Below are positions 39,256 to 47,822 of a stretch of 51,154 bases of DNA, one piece after another (the stretch's first letter is position 1; the number at the start of each line of letters is the position of its first letter). Location of the stretch: the NCBI GenBank assembly GCA_944388165.1, contig CALXHS010000058.1, forward strand, positions 1 through 51,154, read 5' to 3'. Source of the DNA: an uncultured Gemmiger sp. (GTDB lineage: Bacteria > Bacillota > Clostridia > Oscillospirales > Ruminococcaceae). The notes under the pieces are model-generated. The model did no database searches, was not told where the DNA came from, and saw only the letters and a program-made list of their open reading frames with translations. A program made the translations under genes and the position numbers.

Positions 39256-41015
39256 ACGTGACCGTCAACGGCAAGGCCGTGGCCGTGCCCGAACATACCA
39301 CCATCCTGGAAGCCGCCAAGGCCGCCGGGGTGGACATCCCGCACCTGTGCTACCTGAAAGGTCTCAACGAGATCGGCGCCTGCCGCGTCTGCTGCGTGGA
39401 GATCGAAGGGGAGCGCAACCTGGTGCCCAGCTGCAACAATCCGGTGTTTGAGGGCATGGTCATCCGCACCAACACCCCCCGGGTACGCAGCACCCGCAAG
39501 ATCAATGTGGAACTGATCCTCTCCCAGCACGACTGTCACTGTGCCACCTGCCTGCGCAGCGGCAACTGCCACCTGCAGAACATCGCCAACGACCTGGGCA
39601 TCCTGGAAAACCCCTATCCCCGGGACCTGGTCACCGGGGTACGGGCTCTGTGGCCCCGGGATTTCCCCTTGTACCGGGATACCAACAAGTGCATCAAGTG
39701 CATGCGCTGCATCCAGGTCTGTGACAAGGTCCAGGGCGTCAACGTCTGGGACCTGTCCGGTACCGGCAGCCGCACCCGGGTGGATGTGAGCCATAACCGC
39801 CGCATCAAGGAATCCGACTGTGTCCTCTGCGGCCAGTGCATCACCCATTGCCCCACCGGTGCTTTGCGGGAACGCAGCGACACCGAAAAGGCCTTTGCCG
39901 CCCTGGCCGACCCCGACCGAATCACGGTGGTGCAGATCGCCCCCGCCGTGCGGGCTGCCTGGGGCGAAAGCCTGGGCCTGCCCCCGGAAAAAGCCACCGT
40001 CAACCGCATGGCCGCCGCTTTGCGTGCCCTGGGGTTCGACTATGTGTTCGATACCTCCTTCTCCGCCGACCTGACCATCATGGAAGAGGGCACTGAGTTT
40101 CTCCAGCGGTTCAAGGCAGGGGACACCAAGTACCAGCCCATGTTCACCAGCTGCTGCCCCGGGTGGGTGCGGTATCTCAAGGGGCATTACCCGGATATGA
40201 CCGCCCGCCTGTCCACTGCAAAAAGCCCCCAGCAGATGTTCGGTGCCGTGGTGCGGAACTACCTGTCCAAAAAGCTGGGGGTGGAACCGGGCAGGATCTT
40301 CAGCGTGTCCATCATGCCCTGCGTGGCCAAAAAGGCCGAGTGCGACCTGCCTACCATGCACACCGAAGCCGGGCGGGACGTGGACCTGGTGCTCACCACC
40401 CGGGAACTGGTGCGGATGATCCGCTCCGAACACATCCACCCCGAGACCCTGGCGGAGGAATCCTTTGATTCCATCCTGGGGCCTTACAGCGGTGCGGGCG
40501 TCATCTTCGGCGCCACCGGCGGCGTCATGGAAGCAGCCCTGCGCAGTGCCTACTATCTGGTCAACGGCCGGAATCCTCCGCCGGAAGCCTTCACTGCCGT
40601 GCGGGGCGCAGCCGACGGCACCCCCGGCTGGACCGAAGCGGAGTTCGACCTGGGCGGTTCCACCGTGAAAACGGCGGTGGTCAGCGGCCTGGGCAACACC
40701 CGCAAACTGCTGGAAGCGGTGCGTGCGGGCCGGGTGCACTATGACTTTGTGGAGGTCATGGCCTGTCCCGGCGGGTGCGCCGGCGGCGGGGGACAGCCTC
40801 ACAGTCCCAATGACGAGGAACTGGCCGGGAGCCGCGGACAGTTGTTGTACGGCATTGACAAAGGCAGCGCCCTGCGCTTCTCTCATGAGAACCCGGCCAT
40901 CCAGGCCCTGTACCGGGAAGCACTGGGTGCCCCCGGCAGCGAGACAGCCGAAGAATGGCTTCACACCGACCATCTGGGATGGGATATGCCTGCCCAGCGG
41001 CGGGAAAGTGAATAA
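39249..41015 (+). CDS. [FeFe] hydrogenase, group A, catalytic subunit
   Basis: A 588-residue H2-evolving or bifurcating enzyme. The N-terminal [2Fe-2S] domain has Cys34, 45, 48 and 62. Then come a His/Cys-ligated cluster (HDCHCATCLRSGNC) and two [4Fe-4S] motifs (CIKCMRCIQVC and CVLCGQCITHCPTG). The H-cluster motifs are complete: L1 FTSCCPGWVRY with Cys302, L2 IMPCVAKKAE with Cys358, L3 MACPGGCAGGGGQP with Cys506 and Cys510. GGAGG lies ahead of the ATG, which overlaps the stop of its partner. The maturation genes hydE, hydF and hydG are not in the window. It resembles the long form used with NAD(P)H-linked subunits. Confidence 0.96.
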   Translation: MVNVTVNGKAVAVPEHTTILEAAKAAGVDIPHLCYLKGLNEIGACRVCCVEIEGERNLVPSCNNPVFEGMVIRTNTPRVRSTRKINVELILSQHDCHCATCLRSGNCHLQNIANDLGILENPYPRDLVTGVRALWPRDFPLYRDTNKCIKCMRCIQVCDKVQGVNVWDLSGTGSRTRVDVSHNRRIKESDCVLCGQCITHCPTGALRERSDTEKAFAALADPDRITVVQIAPAVRAAWGESLGLPPEKATVNRMAAALRALGFDYVFDTSFSADLTIMEEGTEFLQRFKAGDTKYQPMFTSCCPGWVRYLKGHYPDMTARLSTAKSPQQMFGAVVRNYLSKKLGVEPGRIFSVSIMPCVAKKAECDLPTMHTEAGRDVDLVLTTRELVRMIRSEHIHPETLAEESFDSILGPYSGAGVIFGATGGVMEAALRSAYYLVNGRNPPPEAFTAVRGAADGTPGWTEAEFDLGGSTVKTAVVSGLGNTRKLLEAVRAGRVHYDFVEVMACPGGCAGGGGQPHSPNDEELAGSRGQLLYGIDKGSALRFSHENPAIQALYREALGAPGSETAEEWLHTDHLGWDMPAQRRESE

Positions 41016-41064
41016 AAATACTCTGCGACCCCCGTTTTCCTTGAAAGAAAATCACGTCAACCGG

Positions 41065-41097
41065 TTGCCCGGCGTCTTCGGACGCCGGGCAAATTTT
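41065..41097 (+). terminator. Terminator of the hydrogenase operon
   Basis: TTGCCCGGCGTC and GACGCCGGGCAA form a perfect 12-bp stem around a TTCG tetraloop, followed by ATTTT. Confidence 0.9.
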
Positions 41098-41131
41098 CAC
41101 AATTTACGGGGGACGGGTGTTTTTTGAAAAG

Positions 41132-41160
41132 TTGACAACGTTACAGTTTTGTGATATTTT
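41132..41160 (+). promoter_or_regulatory. Promoter for oppBCDF
   Basis: Perfect TTGACA, 17 nt, TATTTT. The oppB start is about 218 nt away, with an attenuator in between. Confidence 0.78.
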
Positions 41161-41180
41161 ATTAAAGATTCCTTTGCTCA

Positions 41181-41219
41181 AACGACGGCGTTTGATCAAA
41201 CGCTGTCGTTCCTTTTTTT
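41181..41219 (+). terminator. Attenuator-like terminator in the opp leader
   Basis: AACGACGGCGTTTG and CAAACGCTGTCGTT form a stem with one G-T pair around AT, followed by CCTTTTTTT. It begins about 20 nt after the -10, so it would stop most transcripts unless relieved. The remaining 158 nt before oppB hold no gene I can support. Confidence 0.85.
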
Positions 41220-41377
41220 GCAAAATGGTGTCCGCCAAAGGAGCACAATCGTGTTCCGGGCCCTCACCATCGGCAAAAGCGGGGCTCCGGCAAAGGACCG
41301 GGCGGCGGCCCGGCAAAAACACGCGGCCAGCGCGGGTCCCCCAGGGTCCCGTCCAAAAATGAGGAGAGTGAACGAAC

Positions 41378-42289
41378 GTGACCCGATATGTCGTAAAGCG
41401 TGTGTTGCTGGCAATCGTGACGGTGCTGGTCATCAGCCTGATCACCTTCTTTGCCATGAACGCCATCCCCGGCGGCCCTTTCAATAAAGAAAAGGCCACC
41501 AGCCCCCAGGTCCAGGCCGTGCTGGAAGCACGTTACAATCTGGATAAGCCCGTGGGCGAGCAGTATATCCTGTATATGAACAATATCCTCCACGGTGACT
41601 GGGGCGTTTCCCTGAAGACCGGCCGTGATATTGCTTCCACCCTGACTTCCCGCTTTGCGGTTTCCGCTCAGCTGGGCCTGAAGGCCGCTGCTGTGGCCAT
41701 CGTGTGCGGCCTGGTGCTGGGCAGCATCGCGGCTCTGAACCGCAACAAGCTGCCGGACCGGCTGATCATCTTCTTCACCACCTTGTTCACCGGCGTTCCC
41801 AGCTTCGTTCTGGCAACGCTGCTTCTGCTGGTGTTCTGCATGAAGCTGAATCTGTTCCCGGTGTGGAGCGCCGAGAACCCCAACTATGTGCTGCCGGTCG
41901 TTTCTCTGTCCTTGTACCCCATGGCGTACATCACCCGTCTGACCAAGACCAGCATGCTGGACGCTCTGAGTCAGGACTACGTGCGCACCGCCCGCGCCAA
42001 GGGCGTTTCCCAGGTCAAGGTCATCTTCAAGCATGCTCTGCGCAATGCTCTGATCCCGGTTGTCACCTACGTCGGCCCCATGGTCGCCTACATTCTCACC
42101 GGCTCCATGGTCGTTGAGAGCATCTTCACCATCGGCGGTCTGGGCACCCAGTTCGTGACCAGCATTACCAACAGCGACTATCCCATGATCATGGCCACCA
42201 CCCTGTTCCTGGGAACTCTGATGGTCACGGCCAACCTGATCACCGACCTGGTGTACAAGATGATTGACCCGCGCATTGAGCTGGAGTAA
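41378..42289 (+). CDS. oppB: Oligopeptide ABC transporter permease OppB
   Basis: A 303-residue inner-membrane permease with six helices. Marks are the N-terminal TRYVVKRVLLAIVTVLVISL, the FPVWSAENPNYVLPVVSLS periplasmic-side loop, and the EAA loop SQDYVRTARAKGVSQVKVIF that docks with the ATPase. The order and neighbours (permease, permease, two ATPases, binding protein) define an Opp/Dpp-type peptide importer. The start is GTG at 41378 after GAGGAG at 11 nt. First gene of the operon, 218 nt downstream of the promoter with an attenuator between. Confidence 0.92.
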   Translation: MTRYVVKRVLLAIVTVLVISLITFFAMNAIPGGPFNKEKATSPQVQAVLEARYNLDKPVGEQYILYMNNILHGDWGVSLKTGRDIASTLTSRFAVSAQLGLKAAAVAIVCGLVLGSIAALNRNKLPDRLIIFFTTLFTGVPSFVLATLLLLVFCMKLNLFPVWSAENPNYVLPVVSLSLYPMAYITRLTKTSMLDALSQDYVRTARAKGVSQVKVIFKHALRNALIPVVTYVGPMVAYILTGSMVVESIFTIGGLGTQFVTSITNSDYPMIMATTLFLGTLMVTANLITDLVYKMIDPRIELE

Positions 42290-42304
42290 GAAGGAGGAGA
42301 AAAT

Positions 42305-43402
42305 ATGACATACGCAGAAAACGGAATGCCGGAAAAGAATCCTCTTTCGGCCCAGATCGATCTTTCCAAGTTCAGCACCGCTGATTTTGAACCTGCCACC
42401 GAGGAAGAAAAAGCACAGCAGGAGGTCATGGGCGAAAGCGTGACCTTCTTCAAGGACGGCTGCCGCCGCCTGAAAAAGAACAAGCTGGCCATGGGCAGCA
42501 TCATCGTGCTGGTCCTGCTGCTGGTTTCTATCATCGTGATCCCCTTCTTCGTGCCTTATGGCTACTCCGAGATTGTCACCGTTGACGGTCGCCGCGACAA
42601 GACTGCCACCAACCTGGCTCCCTTTGAATGGTCCAAGCTGGAGCAGCAGTATATGGACGAAACCGGCGAAAAGCTGTTCCCCCACATCATGGGCACCGAC
42701 AGCCTGGGCCGTGACTACTTCATCCGCGTGATCTACGGCACCCGCGTTTCGCTGTCCGTCGGCCTGGTGGCCTCCATCATGGTGCTGATCATCGGTTTGT
42801 TGTACGGTTCCATCTCGGGCTGGTGCGGCGGCATCGTGGATATCATTATGATGCGTATCGTGGACGTGATATACAGTCTGCCGGATACGCTGATGATCAT
42901 CCTGCTGTCCGTTGTTCTGAACGAGACCCTGAAGCCTGTCATTGAAAAGATCCCGGCCTTGCAGGCCCTGGGCACCAACATGATCGCCCTGTTCCTGGTC
43001 TTCGGTCTGCTGTACTGGGTGGGCATGGCCCGTCTGGTCCGCGGTCAGATCCTGACCATCAAGCAGAACGAGTACGTGCTGGCCGCCCGTACCATCGGTA
43101 CTCCCAGCGGCCGCATCCTGCGCAAGCACATCCTGCCCAACTGCCTGTCGGTCATCATCATCTCGGTGGCCCTGCAGATTCCTTCGGCCATCTTTACCGA
43201 GAGCTACCTCTCCTTCATGGGCATCGGCGTCAAGGTCCCCATGCCTTCGCTGGGTTCTCTGGCCAATGAAGCCCGTGCGGGTATCAACAGCTATCCGCTG
43301 AAGCTGGTCTTCCCGTCGCTGATCATCTGCCTGATCGTTCTGGCCTTCAACCTGCTGGGCGACGGCCTGCGCGACGCCTTTGACCCCAAACTGAAGCGCT
43401 GA
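42305..43402 (+). CDS. oppC: Oligopeptide ABC transporter permease OppC
   Basis: A 365-residue second permease, longer than usual owing to a 60-residue cytoplasmic N-terminus and an extended outside loop (SEIVTVDGRRDKTATNLAP). Core marks are MGTDSLGRDYFIRVIYGTRV, then the EAA loop EYVLAARTIGTPSGRILRKH and IFTESYLSFMGIGVKVPMPS near the end, all typical of OppC/DppC. AAGGAGG lies upstream; 15 nt after oppB. Pairs with OppB to form the channel. Confidence 0.92.
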   Translation: MTYAENGMPEKNPLSAQIDLSKFSTADFEPATEEEKAQQEVMGESVTFFKDGCRRLKKNKLAMGSIIVLVLLLVSIIVIPFFVPYGYSEIVTVDGRRDKTATNLAPFEWSKLEQQYMDETGEKLFPHIMGTDSLGRDYFIRVIYGTRVSLSVGLVASIMVLIIGLLYGSISGWCGGIVDIIMMRIVDVIYSLPDTLMIILLSVVLNETLKPVIEKIPALQALGTNMIALFLVFGLLYWVGMARLVRGQILTIKQNEYVLAARTIGTPSGRILRKHILPNCLSVIIISVALQIPSAIFTESYLSFMGIGVKVPMPSLGSLANEARAGINSYPLKLVFPSLIICLIVLAFNLLGDGLRDAFDPKLKR

Positions 43403-43421
43403 GGAGGGGCAGTAAAAGAGT

Positions 43422-44435
43422 ATGAGTGAAGTAAAAAACGGCAATAAGCCGCAGTATGTGCTGGAGGTCAAGGACCTGCACACCACCTTCTCCACCGATA
43501 AGGGCGGCAAGGTCAACGCCGTCAACGGCGTGTCCTTCTCCCTGGAGCCCGGCAAGATCCTGGGCATCGTGGGCGAATCCGGTTCCGGCAAGTCCGTTAC
43601 CGCCTATTCCATCATGGACATCCTGTCCGAGAACGGCGGCATCACCGGCGGCCAGGTCCTGTACAAGGGCGAAGACATCACCAAGTGGGACGAGAAGAAG
43701 ATGGCGACTTTCCGCGGCAAGTGCTGCTCCATCATCTTCCAGGACCCCATGACCAGCCTGAACCCTGTGTTCACCATCGGCAACCAGCTGATGGAAGCCA
43801 TCATGCTGCACACCGACCGCAACAAGGCCCAGGCCAAGGCCCGCGCCATTGAGATGCTGGAACTGGTGGGCATCAACGAACCGGAAAAGCGTATCAAGCA
43901 GTATCCCTACGAGCTGTCCGGCGGCATGCGTCAGCGTGTCATGATCGCCATGGCCCTGGCCTGCGAGCCCGACATCCTGATCGCCGACGAGCCCACCACC
44001 GCTCTGGACGTGACCATCCAGGCCCAGATCCTGGAACTGATGCAGGACCTGCAGAAGAAGATGGGCATGGCCATCATCATGGTCACCCACGACCTGGGCG
44101 TCATCGCCTCCATGTGCGATGAGATCATCGTTATGTACGGCGGCCGTGTCTGCGAGCGCGGCACCGCCGACGCCATCTTCTATCACCCCGCCCACGAGTA
44201 CACCAAGGGCCTGCTGCGTTCCATCCCGTCCGGTTCCAACATGAAGGAGCGCCTGATCCCCATCGGCGGCACTCCCATCAACATGCTGGACCTGCCGGCG
44301 GGCTGCGCGTTCTGCCCCCGGTGCGACGCCGCTATGAAGATCTGCCTGCGGGAGCAGCCGCCCGAACTGTGGGTGGGCGAAGATCACCTGGCGTCCTGCT
44401 GGTGCAACGTCAAATCCGCCAAGGAGGGCAAGTAA
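43422..44435 (+). CDS. oppD: Oligopeptide ABC transporter ATPase OppD
   Basis: A 337-residue ABC ATPase. Walker A is [13 protein letters not shown], the signature [15 protein letters not shown], Walker [15 protein letters not shown], switch His MVTHDLGV. The C-terminal extension ([15 protein letters not shown] and [15 protein letters not shown]) is the oligo-HPY Cys-containing domain of OppD/DppD. It lies 19 nt after oppC with GAGGAGG upstream. Works as a heterodimer with OppF. Confidence 0.94.
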   Translation: MSEVKNGNKPQYVLEVKDLHTTFSTDKGGKVNAVNGVSFSLEPGKILGIVGESGSGKSVTAYSIMDILSENGGITGGQVLYKGEDITKWDEKKMATFRGKCCSIIFQDPMTSLNPVFTIGNQLMEAIMLHTDRNKAQAKARAIEMLELVGINEPEKRIKQYPYELSGGMRQRVMIAMALACEPDILIADEPTTALDVTIQAQILELMQDLQKKMGMAIIMVTHDLGVIASMCDEIIVMYGGRVCERGTADAIFYHPAHEYTKGLLRSIPSGSNMKERLIPIGGTPINMLDLPAGCAFCPRCDAAMKICLREQPPELWVGEDHLASCWCNVKSAKEGK

Positions 44436-44436
44436 G

Positions 44437-45480
44437 ATGGCAAACAGCGAATATCTTTTGCAAGTCGAGCATTTGAAGGAATATTTCCCCGTGCGCGCCG
44501 GCTTCAGCAAGACCATCCAGCTCAAGGCGGTGGACGATGTGTCCTTCGCCATCCGTCCCGGCGAAACGCTGGGTCTGGTGGGTGAGTCCGGCTGCGGCAA
44601 GACCACCGTCGGCCGCACCCTGCTGCAGCTGTACAAGCCCACCGGCGGCCGCGTCGTTTTTGACGGCCAGGTGGTCTATGACAGCGGCGAACAGTACGAT
44701 GAAAACGGCCAGCTCAAGGTGGATGCCAACGGCAAACCCATCCTGGGCAAGAAGGTCCAGGCCGACATGATGCCCCTGCGCAAGCAGATGCAGATGGTCT
44801 TCCAGGACCCGTATTCTTCCCTGAACCCCCGCATGACCGTTGAGGACATCATCGGCGAACCTCTGGACGTGCACAAGCTGTGCAAGACCAAGGCTGAGCG
44901 CCATGACCGCGTGATGGAACTGATGGAGCTGGTCGGCCTGAACGCCGAACACGCCATGCGTTACCCCCACGAATTCTCCGGCGGTCAGCGTCAGCGTATC
45001 GGCATCGCCCGTGCGCTGGCTGTCAACCCCAAATTCATCGTCTGCGACGAGCCTGTTTCGGCGCTGGACGTTTCCATTCAGGCCCAGGTCGTCAACATGT
45101 TCGAGGACCTGCAGGAAAAGCTGGGCGTTGCCTATCTGTTCATCGCCCACGACCTGCTGGTCGTTCATCACATCAGCGACCGTATCGCCGTTATGTATCT
45201 GGGCAAGATGATGGAGCTGGCGGATGCCGACGAACTGAACGACAACCCCATCCATCCCTACACCCAGAGCCTGCTTTCCGCCGTGCCGGTGCCTGATCCG
45301 CGCACCGCCCGTGCTGCCAAGCGTATCGTGCTGGAAGGCGATGTGCCCAGCCCGCTGCATATGCCCAGCGGCTGCCCCTTCCGCACCCGCTGCCGCTACG
45401 CCACCGAACAGTGCGCCAAGGCCATGCCTCCCTTCACCGACCGGGGCAACGGCCACTTCGTCGCCTGCTGGAACAAGTGA
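44437..45480 (+). CDS. oppF: Oligopeptide ABC transporter ATPase OppF
   Basis: A 347-residue ABC ATPase of the second type: Walker [16 protein letters not shown], signature [15 protein letters not shown], Walker [15 protein letters not shown], switch His FIAHDLLV. The C-terminal Cys region ([14 protein letters not shown]) is conserved. It starts 1 nt after the oppD stop, with AAGGAGGG inside the end of oppD, so it is coupled. [15 protein letters not shown] loop after the Walker A region is longer than usual. No terminator follows directly; oppA has its own promoter 158 nt later. Confidence 0.94.
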   Translation: MANSEYLLQVEHLKEYFPVRAGFSKTIQLKAVDDVSFAIRPGETLGLVGESGCGKTTVGRTLLQLYKPTGGRVVFDGQVVYDSGEQYDENGQLKVDANGKPILGKKVQADMMPLRKQMQMVFQDPYSSLNPRMTVEDIIGEPLDVHKLCKTKAERHDRVMELMELVGLNAEHAMRYPHEFSGGQRQRIGIARALAVNPKFIVCDEPVSALDVSIQAQVVNMFEDLQEKLGVAYLFIAHDLLVVHHISDRIAVMYLGKMMELADADELNDNPIHPYTQSLLSAVPVPDPRTARAAKRIVLEGDVPSPLHMPSGCPFRTRCRYATEQCAKAMPPFTDRGNGHFVACWNK

Positions 45481-45611
45481 CGTTCCGGACCCGATAAAGG
45501 GGAAAGATCCTCTGCCTGCCGCCCATGGGCAGGGGAAAGGTTCACAGGTTTGCATAGTGCTGGACAAAATTTTGTGCGCGATGTTCAGCAAGTTGCCCAA
45601 AAATGGTGACT

Positions 45612-45629
45612 GAAAAGCAACAGCTTTTC
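45612..45629. promoter_or_regulatory. Inverted repeat just upstream of the oppA promoter
   Basis: GAAAAGC, AACA, GCTTTTC; ends 8 bp before the -35. Possible operator. A second palindrome, ACAAAATTTTGT, lies at 45564-45575. Confidence 0.5.
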
Positions 45630-45637
45630 CATCTTCC

Positions 45638-45666
45638 TTGAAAATGCAGACCTCAGAACGTATAAT
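45638..45666 (+). promoter_or_regulatory. Separate promoter for oppA
   Basis: TTGAAA, 17 nt, perfect TATAAT. It explains how the binding protein can be made in excess over the permease and ATPases. Confidence 0.82.
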
Positions 45667-45674
45667 GGGCGTTG

Positions 45675-45725
45675 TATCAGAAGGGAGTTCACGGATTGGA
45701 TTTTCCTTTCCGTGGGTTTCTGATA
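45675..45725 (+). other. Stem-loop in the 5' leader of oppA
   Basis: TATCAGAA (45675-45682) pairs perfectly with TTCTGATA (45718-45725), and an inner CACGGA pairs with TCCGTG. It begins almost at the transcript start and ends 8 nt before the ribosome site. A stabilising 5' hairpin or a regulatory fold is possible. Confidence 0.65.
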
Positions 45726-45747
45726 AGATCTCTAGGAGGAAAGAACA

Positions 45748-47679
45748 ATGAAAAAGCTCATGGCATCTGCGCTTGCCGCCGCCATGGTCGTCAGCCTGGT
45801 GGGCTGCGGTGGTAACAACACCACCTCCACCAGCGAGAGCGGCTCTGCGGCTGCAACCACCGAGAGCGCGTCTGCAACTTCGGTTCTGAACACCGATACC
45901 AGCACGCTGTACATCAACCTGGCTTCCGAGCCTGACCGTCTGGATCCGCACCTCAACTCCACCGTTGACGGCGCTGTCCTGGCTGTCAACAGCTTCGTCG
46001 GCCTGCTGACCTACGATGAGAACGGCCAGCTGGTTCCCGGCGTTGCCGAAAGCTATGACGTCTCTGAAGACGGCATGACCTACACCTTCCACCTGCGTCA
46101 GAGCAAGTGGAGCGACGGCACCGACCTGACTGCCAACGACTTCGTTTACAGCTGGAACCGTGCTGCCAACCCCATGACCGCTTCCGACTACAGCTACCTG
46201 TACGACGGCCTGATCGCCAAGAACGAGGTTGCCAACGAGATGGTTGCCAACCCCGAGTATGACGCCGCTGCCGCTGAGGCTGCTGCTGCCGCTGGCGAAG
46301 AGTACACCACTCCCGCCGAAGTTTACAGCGATGCCGCTCTGGCCGCTCAGGAAGCCAACGAGATCCTGGTCGGCGTTGAGGCTACCGACGACTACACCCT
46401 GACCGTCACCCTGGTCAGCCCCTGCCCCTACTTCCTGAGCCTGTGCGCCTTCCCCACCTTCTACCCCGTGCCGCAGGCCTCTGTGGAAGCTGCTGATCCC
46501 GATGGCACCAACCCCGGCGCCTGGGCTCTGGAGGCCGGCTTCGTTTCCAACGGTCCCTACACCTGCACCGCTTGGAGCCATGACGAAAGCATGACCTACA
46601 CCAAGAACCCCAACTACTACGATGCCGACAGCGTCAACATCGAGACTCTGCAGTTCATGCTGAGCGCCGATGACACCGCTATCTACAACGCCTACATGGC
46701 CGGCAACCTGGACTTCATCGATACCATTCCTACCGAAGAAGTTCCCAACCACATCGACGTTGACCCCGAGTTCTATGTTGCCGCCAACATCGGCACCTAC
46801 TACGTGGGCTTCAATGTGAACTCCACCCTGTTCGAGGGCAAGACCCCCGAGCAGGCCAACGCCATCCGCGAAGCCATCACTCTGCTGATCGACCGCGAGT
46901 ACATCGTTGACACCATCGGCCAGACCGGCCAGGAAGTGGCCAACACCTTCGTGCCCGCCGGCATGAGCGACTCCAACGGCGGCGAGTTCCGTCAGAACAC
47001 CGACAGCTACACCTACCCCGATGAGGAAGCCGTCGGCTACTTCGATCCTTCCTACGACGCTTACGAAGAGAACCTGGCCAAGGCCATCGAGCTGCTGGAA
47101 AGCGCCGGCTACGTCTTTGACGACGCTGGCATGCTGAGCGCCGAGACCCCGCTGTCCTTCGCCTACCTGACCAACGAAGGCGCCGGCAACGAAGCCATCG
47201 GTGCTGCTATCCAGCAGGATATGGCTGCCATCGGTGCTACCGTTGAGATCCAGACCCAGACCTGGAACGTCTTCCTGAACGAGCGCAAGGCCGGCAACTA
47301 CGACGTCTGCCGTCAGGGCTGGCTGGCCGACTTCGATGACCCCATCAACATGCTGGAGATGTGGACCACCGATTCCGGCAACAACGACGCTCAGTTCGGC
47401 CGTGACCCCGCCACCGGCGAGGCTGGCACCGTGCCTTCCTACGCTCCCCAGAACTGGAGCGAGTATGATGAGCTGATCGCCGAGATCAAGGCCGAGACCG
47501 ACCTGACCAAGCGTGTTGCTCTCATGCACCAGGCTGAAGACATGCTGATGGAAACCTGGGCTGTTGTGCCTCTGTACTACTACAACGACCCCTACATGCA
47601 GAAGTCCAATGTTGAGGGTGTTTACACCAACGCCTTCGGCTACAAGTACTTCCATCATGCCACCAAGACCGCTGCCTGA
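45748..47679 (+). CDS. oppA: Oligopeptide-binding lipoprotein OppA (SBP family 5)
   Basis: A 643-residue lipoprotein that delivers peptides to OppBCDF. The signal peptide ends in LVGC with lipid Cys20, then a Ser/Thr-rich linker to about residue 48. The SBP_bac_5 domain begins ASEPDRLDPHLNSTVDGAVL and includes YTFHLRQSKWSDGTDLTAND, FVYSWNRAANPMTASDYSYL, and YVGFNVNSTLFEGK. An Ala-rich insert at about 167-205 (YDAAAAEAAAAAGEE) is not usual in the family. The end ETWAVVPLYYYNDPYMQKS is normal. AGGAGG lies upstream. It sits 267 nt after oppF with its own promoter and leader hairpin. Confidence 0.94.
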   Translation: MKKLMASALAAAMVVSLVGCGGNNTTSTSESGSAAATTESASATSVLNTDTSTLYINLASEPDRLDPHLNSTVDGAVLAVNSFVGLLTYDENGQLVPGVAESYDVSEDGMTYTFHLRQSKWSDGTDLTANDFVYSWNRAANPMTASDYSYLYDGLIAKNEVANEMVANPEYDAAAAEAAAAAGEEYTTPAEVYSDAALAAQEANEILVGVEATDDYTLTVTLVSPCPYFLSLCAFPTFYPVPQASVEAADPDGTNPGAWALEAGFVSNGPYTCTAWSHDESMTYTKNPNYYDADSVNIETLQFMLSADDTAIYNAYMAGNLDFIDTIPTEEVPNHIDVDPEFYVAANIGTYYVGFNVNSTLFEGKTPEQANAIREAITLLIDREYIVDTIGQTGQEVANTFVPAGMSDSNGGEFRQNTDSYTYPDEEAVGYFDPSYDAYEENLAKAIELLESAGYVFDDAGMLSAETPLSFAYLTNEGAGNEAIGAAIQQDMAAIGATVEIQTQTWNVFLNERKAGNYDVCRQGWLADFDDPINMLEMWTTDSGNNDAQFGRDPATGEAGTVPSYAPQNWSEYDELIAEIKAETDLTKRVALMHQAEDMLMETWAVVPLYYYNDPYMQKSNVEGVYTNAFGYKYFHHATKTAA

Positions 47680-47713
47680 TTTAGTCACCGCAACGGCTTG
47701 AACAGCAAATAAG

Positions 47714-47747
47714 AACCGCCCCCGTGCCTGGCACGGGGGCGGTTTTT
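47714..47747 (+). terminator. Terminator of the opp operon
   Basis: AACCGCCCCCGTGC pairs with GCACGGGGGCGGTT around CTG, followed by TTT. Confidence 0.92.
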
Positions 47748-47822
47748 ATGTTGCTTTGTTTCCGGCAGAGATTCAGCCTGCCGGAAAGGCGGGCTGACAT
47801 GGTCCTGGCAGGGCAGAGGGCC

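Noticed and set aside
41251..41487. 78-codon GTG frame with an ideal AAAGGAG site overlapping the start of oppB
   Set aside because: The peptide is basic and Pro/Ala-rich with no family resemblance and runs 110 nt into oppB in another frame. The ribosome site is good, so it is noted in a finding as a possible leader but not called as a gene.
41264..43591. 775-residue minus-strand frame opposite oppB and oppC
   Set aside because: Antisense artefact with His/Gln/Asp-rich low complexity and no signals.
44410..47688. 1092-residue minus-strand reading frame opposite oppF and oppA
   Set aside because: It mirrors two certain genes on the plus strand, has a repetitive Gly/Val/His/Asp composition typical of the antisense of GC-rich codons, and has no ribosome site or promoter.
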